Below are positions 53,798 to 62,503 of a stretch of DNA of 64,000 bases, piece by piece. Source of the DNA: Mycobacterium colombiense CECT 3035 (lineage in GTDB: Bacteria > Actinomycetota > Actinomycetes > Mycobacteriales > Mycobacteriaceae); assembly GCF_002105755.1 (NCBI RefSeq), contig NZ_CP020821.1, positions 1,302,001 through 1,366,000 on the forward strand, given 5' to 3'. The stretch's first letter is position 1; each line of letters starts with the position of its first letter. The position numbers and the translations under genes are program-made. The notes under the pieces were generated by a model, which had not been told where the DNA came from, searched no databases, and was given only the letters and a program-made list of their open reading frames with translations.

Positions 53798-54181
53798 ATG
53801 ACCACCAACACCCCTCACCCCACGACCGCCGGCCGACGCCGCCGGCGATTACTACGCCTGTGTCTCGCGGGTGCCGCAGCCCTTGCCGTCCTGGCCTTCT
53901 ACGGCGCGGCGCAGCCGCAGATCCGCGGGACCACCGCGGGATCCGGATCGGTACGCCTGATCGACGCGGCCTTGTCACCCCAGGCGCCGCCGGGCCTGAC
54001 CGGCGGCGCCCTGGCGGCCGATGACGACGACGACCAGGCCCAACTGCAACAGCAGCTGAATCAGCAGCAGCTGCAGCAGTCCATGCAGCAGGCCGAGGAG
54101 CAAAACGAGCAGGCCCAGCAGCAGTTCAATCAGGACATGCAGCAGCAACAGACCTACGAGAACCAGTTCAACAACCCGTAA
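53798..54181 (+). CDS. Membrane-anchored Gln-rich coiled-coil protein
   Basis: The 127-residue protein has an Arg-rich start (RRRRRLLRL), one hydrophobic segment (CLAGAAALAVLAFYGAAQP), an acidic patch (DDDDDQAQ) and a C-terminal half made mostly of Gln, Asn and Glu. That half probably forms a coiled coil outside the membrane. The composition is far from its neighbours. No function can be inferred. Codon bias supports it being real. Confidence 0.6.
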   Translation: MTTNTPHPTTAGRRRRRLLRLCLAGAAALAVLAFYGAAQPQIRGTTAGSGSVRLIDAALSPQAPPGLTGGALAADDDDDQAQLQQQLNQQQLQQSMQQAEEQNEQAQQQFNQDMQQQQTYENQFNNP

Positions 54182-54238
54182 ATCGTGAATCCAAGCGTGG
54201 CGGCCGCTGTGCGCGGTCGTCACGCGCCATGCCAGAAC

Positions 54239-54706
54239 CTAGCGGCCGCCGGTGGATTCGCGCTCGGCCGCCTTCACCAGCCGGCCCGCGAAGAACCGGA
54301 CCGCCCCGCCCATGGCGGCGCGCATCAGCGGGCCGGTCCCGCGAACGCCTTCGGTGAACGAGCCGGTCCAGCGGATGTCGGTGCCGCCCGACGCATTCGG
54401 CGTGAGGATTACCTCGCCGGCGTAGTCCTTCACCGGGGTGGCGGGGCCCACCAGCTTGTAGGCGTGGCGACGGTCCGGTTCGTACGCGACCGTCTCCTCC
54501 TGTACGTAGACCGGCCACATGCCCACCTTGCGGATCGCGCCCACGCCGCCCGGCGCCGGATCGCCCTGGCGAGCCCAACTCGAATGCATGACAATCGGCT
54601 TGGCCCACTGCGACCAGTTGGCGCCGTCGGCTACCAGCCGGAACACCGTCGCGGGGGATGCGCTGCTGGTGCGGGTGATTTCGAAAGAAAAGTTCCGGCC
54701 CGGCAT
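54239..54706 (-). CDS. SRPBCC family protein (Rv1919c-like)
   Basis: The 155-residue START-like protein starts MPGRNFSFEITRTSSASPATVFRLVADGANWSQW. GGVGAIRKVGMWPVYVQEETVAYEPDRRHAYKLV and GGTDIRWTGSFTEGVRGTGPLMRAAMGGAVRFFAGRLV complete the fold. It would bind a hydrophobic ligand. Position corresponds to Rv1919c near fadD31 and lipD in M. tuberculosis, but the intervening PPE genes of that species are absent. Confidence 0.78.
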   Translation of the reverse strand: MPGRNFSFEITRTSSASPATVFRLVADGANWSQWAKPIVMHSSWARQGDPAPGGVGAIRKVGMWPVYVQEETVAYEPDRRHAYKLVGPATPVKDYAGEVILTPNASGGTDIRWTGSFTEGVRGTGPLMRAAMGGAVRFFAGRLVKAAERESTGGR

Positions 54707-54914
54707 GACGACTCCTGGTGGATAGCAGACGGACGGCGCTGGACGCCGCTCGCCGGTAGGCTACCGCCCACGCCGGGCGCCGGCCGGGCCGGGTGGATCG
54801 CCGCCGTCAGCCCGGCGATCGGACGCCTGCCGGAATCGGCGAATGCGCCCGCCGCTCTTGATGTTTGCCGTTTGCCGCAGGGGAGCGCCGTATCGGCTTG
54901 CCTAGACTGCAGCT

Positions 54915-56762
54915 ATGGATCGCGGTTCCCGGCAGGACAGCCCAGGCGCCGCTGGCCTGCTTCGGATCGAGGACTGCCTGGACGCGGCCGGCCGGGTCGT
55001 GCTGCCGCCCGGGGTCAACCTGATCTCGCTCATCGACCGCAACATCGCCAACGTCGGCGACACCGTGGCGTATCGCTACCTCGACTACAGCCGATCGGCC
55101 GACGGGCACGCCGAAGAAGTGACGTGGGATCGGTTCGGCGTCCGGCTGCAGGCCATCGGCGCGCGCATCCAGCAAGTGGCCGGTCACGGTGAGCGGGTTG
55201 CGGTCCTCGCGCCGCAGGGCATCGACTACGTCGCGGGCTTCTACGCGGCGGTCAAGGCCGGAACCATCGCGGTGCCGTTGTTCGCCCCGGAACTGCCCGG
55301 GCACGCCGAACGGCTGGAGACGGCGCTGCGCGATTCGGAGCCCAGCGTCGTACTCACGACGACGCCCGCCCGGGAGGCGGTGGAGAAGTTCCTGGCCCGC
55401 CACCCGCGCCTGCGCCGGCCGCGGGTGATCGCCGTCGACCAGATACCCGATTCGGCGGGGGAGTCGTTCGTGCCCACCGAGCTTGGCATGGACGACGTCT
55501 CGCACCTGCAGTACACGTCGGGCTCGACCCGGCCGCCGGTCGGGGTCGAGATCACCCACCGCGCGGTGGGCACCAACCTGGTGCAGATGATCCTGTCGAT
55601 CGACCTGCTGGACCGAAATACCCACGGCGTCAGCTGGTTACCGCTCTACCACGACATGGGCCTGTCGATGATCGGCTTCCCGGCCGTCTACGGCGGCCAC
55701 TCCACGCTGATGTCTCCCACCGCATTCGTGCGCCGGCCACAGCGATGGATCCACGCCCTGTCCGACGGCTCGCGGCAGGGCAATGTCGTCACCGCCGCCC
55801 CGAACTTCGCCTACGAGTGGGCGGCGCAGCGCGGCCTGCCCGGCCGCGGTGCGGACGTCGACCTGCGCAACGTCGTGATGATCATCGGCTCCGAACCCGT
55901 CAGCATCGATGCGATCACGACCTTCAGCAAGGCGTTCGCGCCGTACGGATTGCCGCGGACGGCGTTCAAGCCGTCCTACGGCATCGCCGAGGGCACTTTG
56001 TTCGTCGCGACCATCGCCCCCGCCGCCGAGGCCACGGCGGTGTACTTCGACTCCGAACGGCTGGGCGCGGGACACGCGGTGCGCGTCGACCCGGACGATC
56101 CCAACGCCGTCGCGCAGGTGTCGTGCGGCCAGGTCGCGCGCAGCGCATGGGCCGTCATCGTCGACCCCGCCCGCGGATCCGAATTGCCGGACGGCGCGGT
56201 GGGCGAGATCTGGTTGCAGGGCAACAACGTCGGACGCGGCTACTGGGGGCTGCCGGACGAGACGCGGCGGGCCTTCGGCGCCGAGCTGCGATCGCGGCTC
56301 GCCGAGGGCAGCCACGCCGACGGCGCGGATCCGGACCGCTCCTGGCTGCGCACCGGCGACCTGGGCGTCTACCTGGACGGTGAGCTGTACGTGACGGGCC
56401 GGATCGCGGACCTGGTCACGATCGGCGGCCGCAACCACTATCCGCAACACATCGAGGCCACGGTCGCCGACGCCGCGGAGATCGTCCGGCGCGGATACGT
56501 GACGGCGTTTTCCGTGCCGGACGGCGATGACCCGGATGCCGCCCGGCTCGTCGTGATCGCCGAACGCGCCGCGGGCACCAGCCGTCAGGATCCGCAACCG
56601 GCGATCGAGGCGATCGGTGCCGCGGTCGCGCAGCGGCACGGCCTGACCGTCTGGGACGTGCGCCTGCTGCCGGCCGGGGCCATCCCGCGCACCACCAGCG
56701 GCAAGCTGGCCCGCCGGGCCTGCCGGGCGGAATACCTGGGGCGCACCCTGGGCGTCCGCTGA
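54915..56762 (+). CDS. fadD31: Fatty-acyl-AMP/CoA ligase FadD31
   Basis: The 615-residue adenylating enzyme has the AMP-binding signature YTSGSTRPPVGVEITH (about residue 199) and SWLPLYHDMGLSMIGF, the FAAL-type sequence. FKPSYGIAEGTLFVA and TGDLGVYLDGELYVTGRIADLVTIGGRNHYPQHIE follow. The C-terminal Lys lies in RTTSGKLARRACR. It would activate a fatty acid as acyl-adenylate for a lipid pathway. No polyketide synthase is adjacent. The lipD gene follows after 66 bases. Confidence 0.87.
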   Translation: MDRGSRQDSPGAAGLLRIEDCLDAAGRVVLPPGVNLISLIDRNIANVGDTVAYRYLDYSRSADGHAEEVTWDRFGVRLQAIGARIQQVAGHGERVAVLAPQGIDYVAGFYAAVKAGTIAVPLFAPELPGHAERLETALRDSEPSVVLTTTPAREAVEKFLARHPRLRRPRVIAVDQIPDSAGESFVPTELGMDDVSHLQYTSGSTRPPVGVEITHRAVGTNLVQMILSIDLLDRNTHGVSWLPLYHDMGLSMIGFPAVYGGHSTLMSPTAFVRRPQRWIHALSDGSRQGNVVTAAPNFAYEWAAQRGLPGRGADVDLRNVVMIIGSEPVSIDAITTFSKAFAPYGLPRTAFKPSYGIAEGTLFVATIAPAAEATAVYFDSERLGAGHAVRVDPDDPNAVAQVSCGQVARSAWAVIVDPARGSELPDGAVGEIWLQGNNVGRGYWGLPDETRRAFGAELRSRLAEGSHADGADPDRSWLRTGDLGVYLDGELYVTGRIADLVTIGGRNHYPQHIEATVADAAEIVRRGYVTAFSVPDGDDPDAARLVVIAERAAGTSRQDPQPAIEAIGAAVAQRHGLTVWDVRLLPAGAIPRTTSGKLARRACRAEYLGRTLGVR

Positions 56763-56828
56763 CCCGGCGAACGCGCAAAAGGGCCTGCGCGCGAACGCGG
56801 CTGGCTAGTCTCCACTCGGAGGCGTGAG

Positions 56829-58061
56829 ATGGTTCTCAAATTGCGGGTGTCACCCGATCTGATCGGCGGCGACGTGGACGCCGGCTATGGCAAGGTGGCC
56901 GACGCGTTCCGGGCGACCTTCCGCGACGGCGCCGAAGTCGGCGCGGCCGTCGCCGTCTACTGCGACGGCGTCAAGGTGGTCGACCTGTGGGGCGGCTACC
57001 GCAACGGGCTGACCAAGGATCCGTGGCAGGCCGACACGATGGTGAACATGTTCTCCACGACCAAAGGGGTCGCCGCCCTGGTCGTGGCGGTGGCGGCCGC
57101 GCGCGGGCTCATCTCCTACGACGCCAGGGTCGCCGACTACTGGCCGGAATTCGCGCAGGCCGGCAAGGGCGACGTCACCGTCCGCCAACTCCTGGCGCAT
57201 CAGGCCGGAGTCTGCGCGCTCAAGCCGAAGCCGACGCTGGCCGACGTGGCCGATCCACGACGGTTGTCGCGGATCCTGGCGGCCCAGGTGCCGGCGTGGC
57301 GGCCGGGCACCCGGCACGGCTACCACGCGATCACGCTGGGCTGGTACGAGTCCGAGTTGATCCGCCGGACCGATCCGGCCGGCCGCACGCTGGGCAGGTT
57401 CCTGGCCGACGAGATCGTCGCCCCTACGGGGCTCGACCTGCACATCGGCCTGCCCGCTTCGGTCGACCGCGCCCGGGTCGCCCATATTCACAATTGGGCG
57501 CGCGCGGAAACGATGCTGCATCTGGGCGTCATGCCCGCCGGATTCGTGGGCGCGTCGCTGAATCCGGTCGGCCTGACGGCCCGCACCATCGCGGTCCCGC
57601 GCGGGGTCAACCCGTTCAACGGGGACTACAACCGTGACGACGTCCGGGCCGTCGAGATCCCGTCGGCCAACGGGATCGGCACCGCCCGGTCGGTGGCGCG
57701 GATGTACGGCAGCGCGGTGCGCGGCGGCGCCGAGGTGCCGCTGAGCACGGACGTCCTGAAGGCGCTGACGGCCCCGGCGGTTGCGCCGAGCCATGGCGCG
57801 CGCGACAAGGTGATGCACATCGACGTCGCGTATTCCCTCGGTTTCTGTAAGCCGGTGCCGCAGTTCACCTTCGGTTCGTCCGACCGGGCGTTCGGCACGC
57901 CGGGCTTCGGGGGTTCCTTCGGCTGCGCCGACCCCGATACCGGCGTCGGGTTCGCCTACGTCATGAATCGGCTCGGGTTTCACCTGTGGAGCGATCCGCG
58001 GGAACTGGCGTTGCGGCAGGCGTTGTTTCGCGATGTGCTCGGGGTGCGCCCGCAGAGTTGA
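56829..58061 (+). CDS. lipD: Serine hydrolase/lipase LipD-like (beta-lactamase fold)
   Basis: The 410-residue class C beta-lactamase-like esterase has the S-x-x-K nucleophile in MFSTTKG (Ser about 76), the Tyr segment GYHAITLGWYE and the C-terminal GFGGSFGCADPDTG. These enzymes hydrolyse esters or lipids, not antibiotics. No signal peptide is visible from the ATG at 56829, although M. tuberculosis LipD is annotated slightly longer. It is downstream of fadD31 and may act in the same lipid process. Confidence 0.84.
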   Translation: MVLKLRVSPDLIGGDVDAGYGKVADAFRATFRDGAEVGAAVAVYCDGVKVVDLWGGYRNGLTKDPWQADTMVNMFSTTKGVAALVVAVAAARGLISYDARVADYWPEFAQAGKGDVTVRQLLAHQAGVCALKPKPTLADVADPRRLSRILAAQVPAWRPGTRHGYHAITLGWYESELIRRTDPAGRTLGRFLADEIVAPTGLDLHIGLPASVDRARVAHIHNWARAETMLHLGVMPAGFVGASLNPVGLTARTIAVPRGVNPFNGDYNRDDVRAVEIPSANGIGTARSVARMYGSAVRGGAEVPLSTDVLKALTAPAVAPSHGARDKVMHIDVAYSLGFCKPVPQFTFGSSDRAFGTPGFGGSFGCADPDTGVGFAYVMNRLGFHLWSDPRELALRQALFRDVLGVRPQS

Positions 58062-58097
58062 GCCAACACCGGCCGGTGCGGGTGGCATCCTGGCCAG

Positions 58098-58775
58098 GTG
58101 GGTTTGATATTCCGGTTGGCGGAGCTGCTGATCTTGATCCTGCCGCTGACCGGCGCGATCGTCGCCGCGGTGCGCGCATTCGGCGCCTACCGCCGGCGCG
58201 CCGACGAGCGGGCGCGCGAAATCGACGCCACACCGGCAGCCGACGCGGCCACCGCGGACGGGGCGGGCGTGAACCAGGCGGCCCGGTGGCGCTCGATCCG
58301 CCGCGTCCTCGACGAGCACGCCCGCACGGACGGGCGCTGGCTGGAGTACGAACTCGACGTCGCCAAGCTGCTGGACTTCCCGCTGATGACCGACATGCGC
58401 GACGCCAACACGATCGCGTTCCACAAGGCCAAGCTGCGGGCCGACTTTCTGCGCCCCGTCAAGGCCGAGGACCTGCTCGACGACCGCGACGGCGCCGCGC
58501 GATACATGGCCGCCGTCGAGGACTACGTCACCGCGTTCGACGCCGCCGAGTCCGAGGCGATTCGCCGCCGCCGCACCGATTTCTCCCAGGCGGATCAGCA
58601 GCGAATCACGCGGGCGCAGAGCCTGTTACGGGTCGCGGCCGATCCCGGGGCGGCGCCACACGAACGCCAGCGCGCCTATGACGTGGCCCGCAGCGAACTC
58701 GACGGCCTGCTGGTGCTGCCGTCGGCCACACAGGCCAACCTCGAACGCGGGATCTCCGGCGAGCTGGAGCGATAG
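58098..58775 (+). CDS. Membrane-anchored protein of unknown function (Rv1927-like)
   Basis: The 225-residue protein has an N-terminal hydrophobic helix (FRLAELLILILPLTGAIVAAV) followed by a basic stretch and a long helical domain (about 75-225) rich in Arg, Asp and Ala. The GTG start lies just after AGG. It is convergent with the SDR gene, as Rv1927 is with Rv1928c. No motif of known function was seen. Confidence 0.72.
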   Translation: MGLIFRLAELLILILPLTGAIVAAVRAFGAYRRRADERAREIDATPAADAATADGAGVNQAARWRSIRRVLDEHARTDGRWLEYELDVAKLLDFPLMTDMRDANTIAFHKAKLRADFLRPVKAEDLLDDRDGAARYMAAVEDYVTAFDAAESEAIRRRRTDFSQADQQRITRAQSLLRVAADPGAAPHERQRAYDVARSELDGLLVLPSATQANLERGISGELER

Positions 58776-58784
58776 CCGGCCGCG

Positions 58785-59555
58785 CTAGGGGCAGGTGTAG
58801 CCGCCGTCGATCACGACGTCCGAACCGGTCATGTAGCTGGAAGCCTCGCTGGCCAGATAGACGTAGAGGCCGGTGAGCTCCTCGGGGCGCCCGATGCGCC
58901 CGAGCGGGATCTTCGGTTCCCACTGGCGGTGGTACTCGGTCAACGGCTCGACGAGCTCGGTGAGGATGTAGCCGGGGCTGACGCTGTTGACCCGAATGTT
59001 GTGCGGCGCGAACTCGACCGCCATGGCCTTGGTCAGGTGGATGACGGCCGCCTTGGAGGCGCAGTAGTGGCCGACCCGCTGCGGGACGTTGATGATGCTG
59101 CCCGACATCGACGCGGTGGTGATGATGGCGCCGCCGCGGCCCTGCGCCACCATCGCCCGGGCCGCCGCCTGCGCGGTCAGGAACACTCCGGTCACGTTGG
59201 TGTCCTGGATGCGCTGGAATTCTTCGGGCGACATGTCCAGCATCGGGACGACGTCGATGACGCCGGCGTTGCAGACCGCGACGTCGAGGCCGCCCAGCTC
59301 CGCGATCACCCGGTCGACCATTCCGGTCACCTGGTCGGGTTGGGTCACGTCGCACCGGATCGGCACCACCTTGCCGTCACCGTCGGCCGCCAGCTCGGCG
59401 GCGATGCGTTGCAGCGCCTCGACATTCCGCGCCGCGATGGCCACGTCGGCGCCGGCCTGCACGTAGGCCTGGGCCACCTTCCTGCCGATGCCGCTGGACG
59501 CCCCGGTGACCACCGCCCTCTTGCCGCGCAGGCCGAACAAGTCCATCACGTTCAT
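58785..59555 (-). CDS. Short-chain dehydrogenase/reductase (Rv1928c-like)
   Basis: The 256-residue classical SDR has the cofactor motif TGASSGIG, NAGV, the catalytic Ser (ITTASMSGSI), the YCASKAAV motif (Y-x3-K) and VSPGYILTEL. It would interconvert an alcohol and ketone with NAD(P). The ATG at 59555 gives a standard length; an upstream extension runs across the divergent promoter. A KstR-like palindrome lies in the 57-base divergent region. Confidence 0.9.
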   Translation of the reverse strand: MNVMDLFGLRGKRAVVTGASSGIGRKVAQAYVQAGADVAIAARNVEALQRIAAELAADGDGKVVPIRCDVTQPDQVTGMVDRVIAELGGLDVAVCNAGVIDVVPMLDMSPEEFQRIQDTNVTGVFLTAQAAARAMVAQGRGGAIITTASMSGSIINVPQRVGHYCASKAAVIHLTKAMAVEFAPHNIRVNSVSPGYILTELVEPLTEYHRQWEPKIPLGRIGRPEELTGLYVYLASEASSYMTGSDVVIDGGYTCP

Positions 59556-59588
59556 CCGAGATCCCCGTTCATACGAGCCGCCCAAAAC

Positions 59589-59602
59589 CGGAACACGTTC
59601 TA
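59589..59602. promoter_or_regulatory. KstR-like operator between SDR and SnoaL-like genes
   Basis: CGGAACACGTTCTA has the AACnnGTT core and one mismatch (first base) to TnnAACnnGTTnnA. It ends 11 bases before the rightward gene and 34 bases from the leftward SDR start. Confidence 0.6.
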
Positions 59603-59612
59603 GTGTGTCCGC

Positions 59613-60089
59613 ATGGGCAAATTCAGCAGGGCAGAAATCGACAACGCGGTCGATAACTACACCAAAGTCGTCGAAGGGTGCAGCGCTTCGGGCGACTGGC
59701 GGCCGTTTGCGGACCTCTTCACCGAGGACGTCGTCTACACCGAGCATCACTACGGCGTCTTCCACGGCCGCGAGGCGGTCCGTGACTGGATCGTCGCGGT
59801 GATGGCGCCGTTCCCGCACATGCGTTTTCCCAATGACTGGGTCGCTCACGACGAGGACAACGATGCCGTCGTCGTCATGATCAAGAACCTGCTCGATCAC
59901 CCGACCGACCCGAGCGGCGAACCGTTCTGGTTTCCGAACTGGACCCGGCTGGTGTACGCCGGCGACGGGCTGTTCTCCAGCGAGGAGGACATTTACAACC
60001 CGGAGCGCGACGCTCCCGGCGTCGTTGCGGCGTGGATGCAGGCCGGCGGCCAGCTCGCCACGACCGACATCCTGCAGCCCGGCGCCTGA
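59613..60089 (+). CDS. SnoaL-like/NTF2-fold protein
   Basis: The 158-residue protein has the NTF2-like pattern: AEIDNAVDNYTKVVEGCSASGDWRPFADLFTEDVVYTEHHYGVFHGREAVRDWI, then the C-terminal FWFPNWTRLVYAGDGLFSSEEDIYNP. The family includes dehydratases and epoxide hydrolases for lipid- and steroid-like rings. There is no clear ribosome site, so translation may be leaderless. It is divergent from the SDR, suggesting a joint catabolic role. Confidence 0.78.
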   Translation: MGKFSRAEIDNAVDNYTKVVEGCSASGDWRPFADLFTEDVVYTEHHYGVFHGREAVRDWIVAVMAPFPHMRFPNDWVAHDEDNDAVVVMIKNLLDHPTDPSGEPFWFPNWTRLVYAGDGLFSSEEDIYNPERDAPGVVAAWMQAGGQLATTDILQPGA

Positions 60090-60099
60090 CGTCGGGCAG

Positions 60100-60128
60100 C
60101 GATAGCGGTTGCGCGCGAACCGCTATCG
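60100..60128. terminator. Bidirectional hairpin terminator
   Basis: CGATAGCGGTT (60100-60110) and AACCGCTATCG (60118-60128) pair perfectly over 11 bases with a 7-base loop, between two convergent genes. A TTTT lies 11 bases past it on the plus strand. Confidence 0.78.
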
Positions 60129-60154
60129 GCGGCGCTGGCTGTTTTCTGGTCCGC

Positions 60155-60898
60155 CTAGGACATGCCGGAGGCGACCGTCCGCCCGCGGCGCCGCGACCGG
60201 ACCCTGCCCAGCGCCTGCTCCCAGGCGAGCAGGGTCGTGGCTTTCACGTTCGCGGGCTTCACGCTGTCGCGGGACAGCAGCGCCGTCGCGGCGGCCTTGG
60301 TGGTCGCCGACGCCTTCGACATGTGGCCCGAGTCGAACGGCGGCTGCGGGTCGTATTCGAGCGCGAGCTGAATCGCCTTCGCGCGGAATTCGCCGGCGAT
60401 CTGGCCGGCCAGCCACAGCGCGAGGTCGAGCCCGGCGGACACGCCCGCGCTGGTGACGACGTCATCGCAGTGCACGATCCGTTCGTCGGCCACGGGCACC
60501 GCGCCGAATGCCTTCAGCGCCGGGATCGTCAGCCAGTGCGACGTCGCCCGCCGGCCGTCCAGCAGGCCGGCGGCCGCAAGGATCACCGACCCCGAGCACA
60601 CCGACGTCGTCCAGCTCGCGCCCTGGTGGGCCTGCCGCAGCCACTCGAGCAGCACGTCGTCACGGGCGTGTACGGGCGTCGACGGGCCCCCGGGCACGAG
60701 AACCACGTCGGGGGAGGGGGTTTCGGCCAGCGAGTGGGTGGCGCCGATCACCAGCACGCCGGAGTCCGCGGTGATCGGTCCGGCTTGGTGCCACACGAAG
60801 CGCACCTCGGCGCCCGGCAGGTTGCGCAGCACCTCGTAGGGACCGATCATGTCCAGCGCGGTGAATCCCGGATAGGCCACCATGGCGATTTGGGTCAT
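60155..60898 (-). CDS. DJ-1/PfpI family protein (Rv1930c-like)
   Basis: The 247-residue class I glutamine amidotransferase-like protein has IAMVAYPGFTALDMIGPYEVL, LVPGGPST, the nucleophile elbow SVCSGS with its Cys, and VVTSAGVSAGLDLALWLA. Members act as isonitrile hydratases, deglycases or sensors. It follows the GlxA-type regulator gene by 19 bases on the same strand and shares its N-terminal fold, so the pair probably arose together. The C-terminal basic tail of 40 residues is longer than usual. Confidence 0.83.
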   Translation of the reverse strand: MTQIAMVAYPGFTALDMIGPYEVLRNLPGAEVRFVWHQAGPITADSGVLVIGATHSLAETPSPDVVLVPGGPSTPVHARDDVLLEWLRQAHQGASWTTSVCSGSVILAAAGLLDGRRATSHWLTIPALKAFGAVPVADERIVHCDDVVTSAGVSAGLDLALWLAGQIAGEFRAKAIQLALEYDPQPPFDSGHMSKASATTKAAATALLSRDSVKPANVKATTLLAWEQALGRVRSRRRGRTVASGMS

Positions 60899-60917
60899 CG
60901 GAGTCGTCCTTTCGATG

Positions 60918-61886
60918 TCAGGCGAAGGCCTTGCGGTATTGGTCGGGCGAAATGCCAACGCGGCGAAGGAAATTGCGGCGCATGGTTTCCGCGGTGCCGA
61001 AGCCGCACCGAGCGGCGATGGCGACGACGGTGTCGTCGGTCTCCTCCAGCTGCCGGCGCGCGGCTTCGGTGCGGATGCGTTCGACGTATTGGCCTGGCGC
61101 CTCACCGATTTCGGCGGTGAACACCCGGGTGAAGTGCCGCGGGCTCATCGCGGCGCGGCGAGCCAGCTCGTCGATGCTGTGCGGTCGTCCCGGTTCGGCC
61201 TCGATCGCCTCCTGCACCTCGCGGATGGAGTCCCGTCTGGCGCGCGGCATCCACACCGGCGCGGCGAACTGCGTCTGGCCGCCCGGCCGGCGCAGATACA
61301 GCACGAGCCAGCGGGCGACCGTCTGCGCGAGCTCGGTGCCGTGGTCGTCTTCGATCAGCGCGAGCGTCAGGTCGATGCCCGCGGTGACGCCCGCGGCGGT
61401 CCACAGGGTGTCCGAGCTGCGCACGAAGATCGGGTCGGCATCGACGTCGACGGCGGGATATTCGCTCGCCAACCGCTCGGCGAAGGCCCAGTGCGTGGTC
61501 ACGCGGCGCCCGTCCAGCAGACCCGCCTCGGCGGCGAGAAACGCACCGGTGCACACCGTCACCACCCGGCGTGCGCGGGTGGCGACGGCCTTGGTCCAGG
61601 CGACCAGGTCGGCGTCGCGGCGCGCGGCGTCCACGCCGGCGCCGCCGGGCAGAACGACCGTGTCGATCGGGTCGCCCGGGTCCGGCAACGGGCTCGCCAC
61701 GAAGGCCAGGCCGGTGGCCGTCTGCACCGGTTGGCCACCGACCGAGGCCATCGCGACCTCGTAGCCGCCGCCCGTCAACAGCGATGCGCCGGTGAACACG
61801 TCGTACGGTCCCACCACGTCCAGCGCCTGCACGCCGGGAAAACCGGCGATGACCACCTTGCGAGGCATGGATACAGTGTTGGACAC
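60918..61886 (-). CDS. GlxA-type AraC transcriptional regulator (Rv1931c-like)
   Basis: The 322-residue protein fuses an N-terminal DJ-1/PfpI-like sensing domain (about 10-190; VVIAGFPGVQALDVVGPYDVF and CTGAFLAAEAGLLDGRR) with a C-terminal AraC DNA-binding domain. That domain lies at about 225-322 (SIDELARRAAMSPRHFTRVF, then VAIAARCGFGTAETMRRNFLRRVGISPDQYRKAF). It likely controls the downstream DJ-1 gene. The GTG at 61886 or ATG at 61868 could be the start. Confidence 0.88.
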   Translation of the reverse strand: MSNTVSMPRKVVIAGFPGVQALDVVGPYDVFTGASLLTGGGYEVAMASVGGQPVQTATGLAFVASPLPDPGDPIDTVVLPGGAGVDAARRDADLVAWTKAVATRARRVVTVCTGAFLAAEAGLLDGRRVTTHWAFAERLASEYPAVDVDADPIFVRSSDTLWTAAGVTAGIDLTLALIEDDHGTELAQTVARWLVLYLRRPGGQTQFAAPVWMPRARRDSIREVQEAIEAEPGRPHSIDELARRAAMSPRHFTRVFTAEIGEAPGQYVERIRTEAARRQLEETDDTVVAIAARCGFGTAETMRRNFLRRVGISPDQYRKAFA

Positions 61887-61989
61887 GCCGGGTCCTGTCG
61901 TCTACGCCATGCATCCCACTGATTAGGACATGGGACCTGTGCGCACCCTGCCCCGAGGCGACCACAGCGGCCTTGGCAGACTGTTGCCC

Positions 61990-62484
61990 ATGGCACAGAT
62001 AACGTTGCGTGGAAACCCGATCAACACTGTCGGCGAGCTGCCTGCCGTCGGATCCAAAGCCCCGGCCTTCAGTCTGGTCGGCGGCGATCTGGCTCCGGTG
62101 AGCAGTGACCAATTCGGCGGTAAGCCGTTGGTGCTCAACATCTTTCCGTCCATCGACACGCCGGTGTGCGCCGCCAGCGTGCGCACCTTCAACGAGCGCG
62201 CCGCCGGCGGCGGGGCGACCGTGGTGAATGTCTCGAAGGACCTGCCGTTCGCGCAGGCGCGATTCTGTGGCGCCGAGGGCATCGAGAACGTCAAGAGCGG
62301 TTCGGCGTTCCGCGACAGCTTCGGTGAGGACTACGGGGTCACCATCACCGACGGCCCGATGGCCGGACTGCTGGCGCGGGCCATCGTGGTGATCGGCGCC
62401 GACGGCAACGTCGCCTACACCGAGCTGGTGCCCGAAATCGCCCAGGAGCCCAACTACGACGCGGCGCTGGCGGCGGCGGGCTGA
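61990..62484 (+). CDS. tpx: Thiol peroxidase Tpx
   Basis: The 164-residue atypical 2-Cys peroxiredoxin has the peroxidatic Cys60 (DTPVC) and resolving Cys93 (ARFC). It reduces organic peroxides with thioredoxin in the cytosol. The [18 protein letters not shown] start is characteristic. The gene is convergent with a frameshifted nitronate monooxygenase gene 19 bases away. Confidence 0.95.
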   Translation: MAQITLRGNPINTVGELPAVGSKAPAFSLVGGDLAPVSSDQFGGKPLVLNIFPSIDTPVCAASVRTFNERAAGGGATVVNVSKDLPFAQARFCGAEGIENVKSGSAFRDSFGEDYGVTITDGPMAGLLARAIVVIGADGNVAYTELVPEIAQEPNYDAALAAAG

Positions 62485-62503
62485 CCTCGGCGCCCGCCTC
62501 GGG

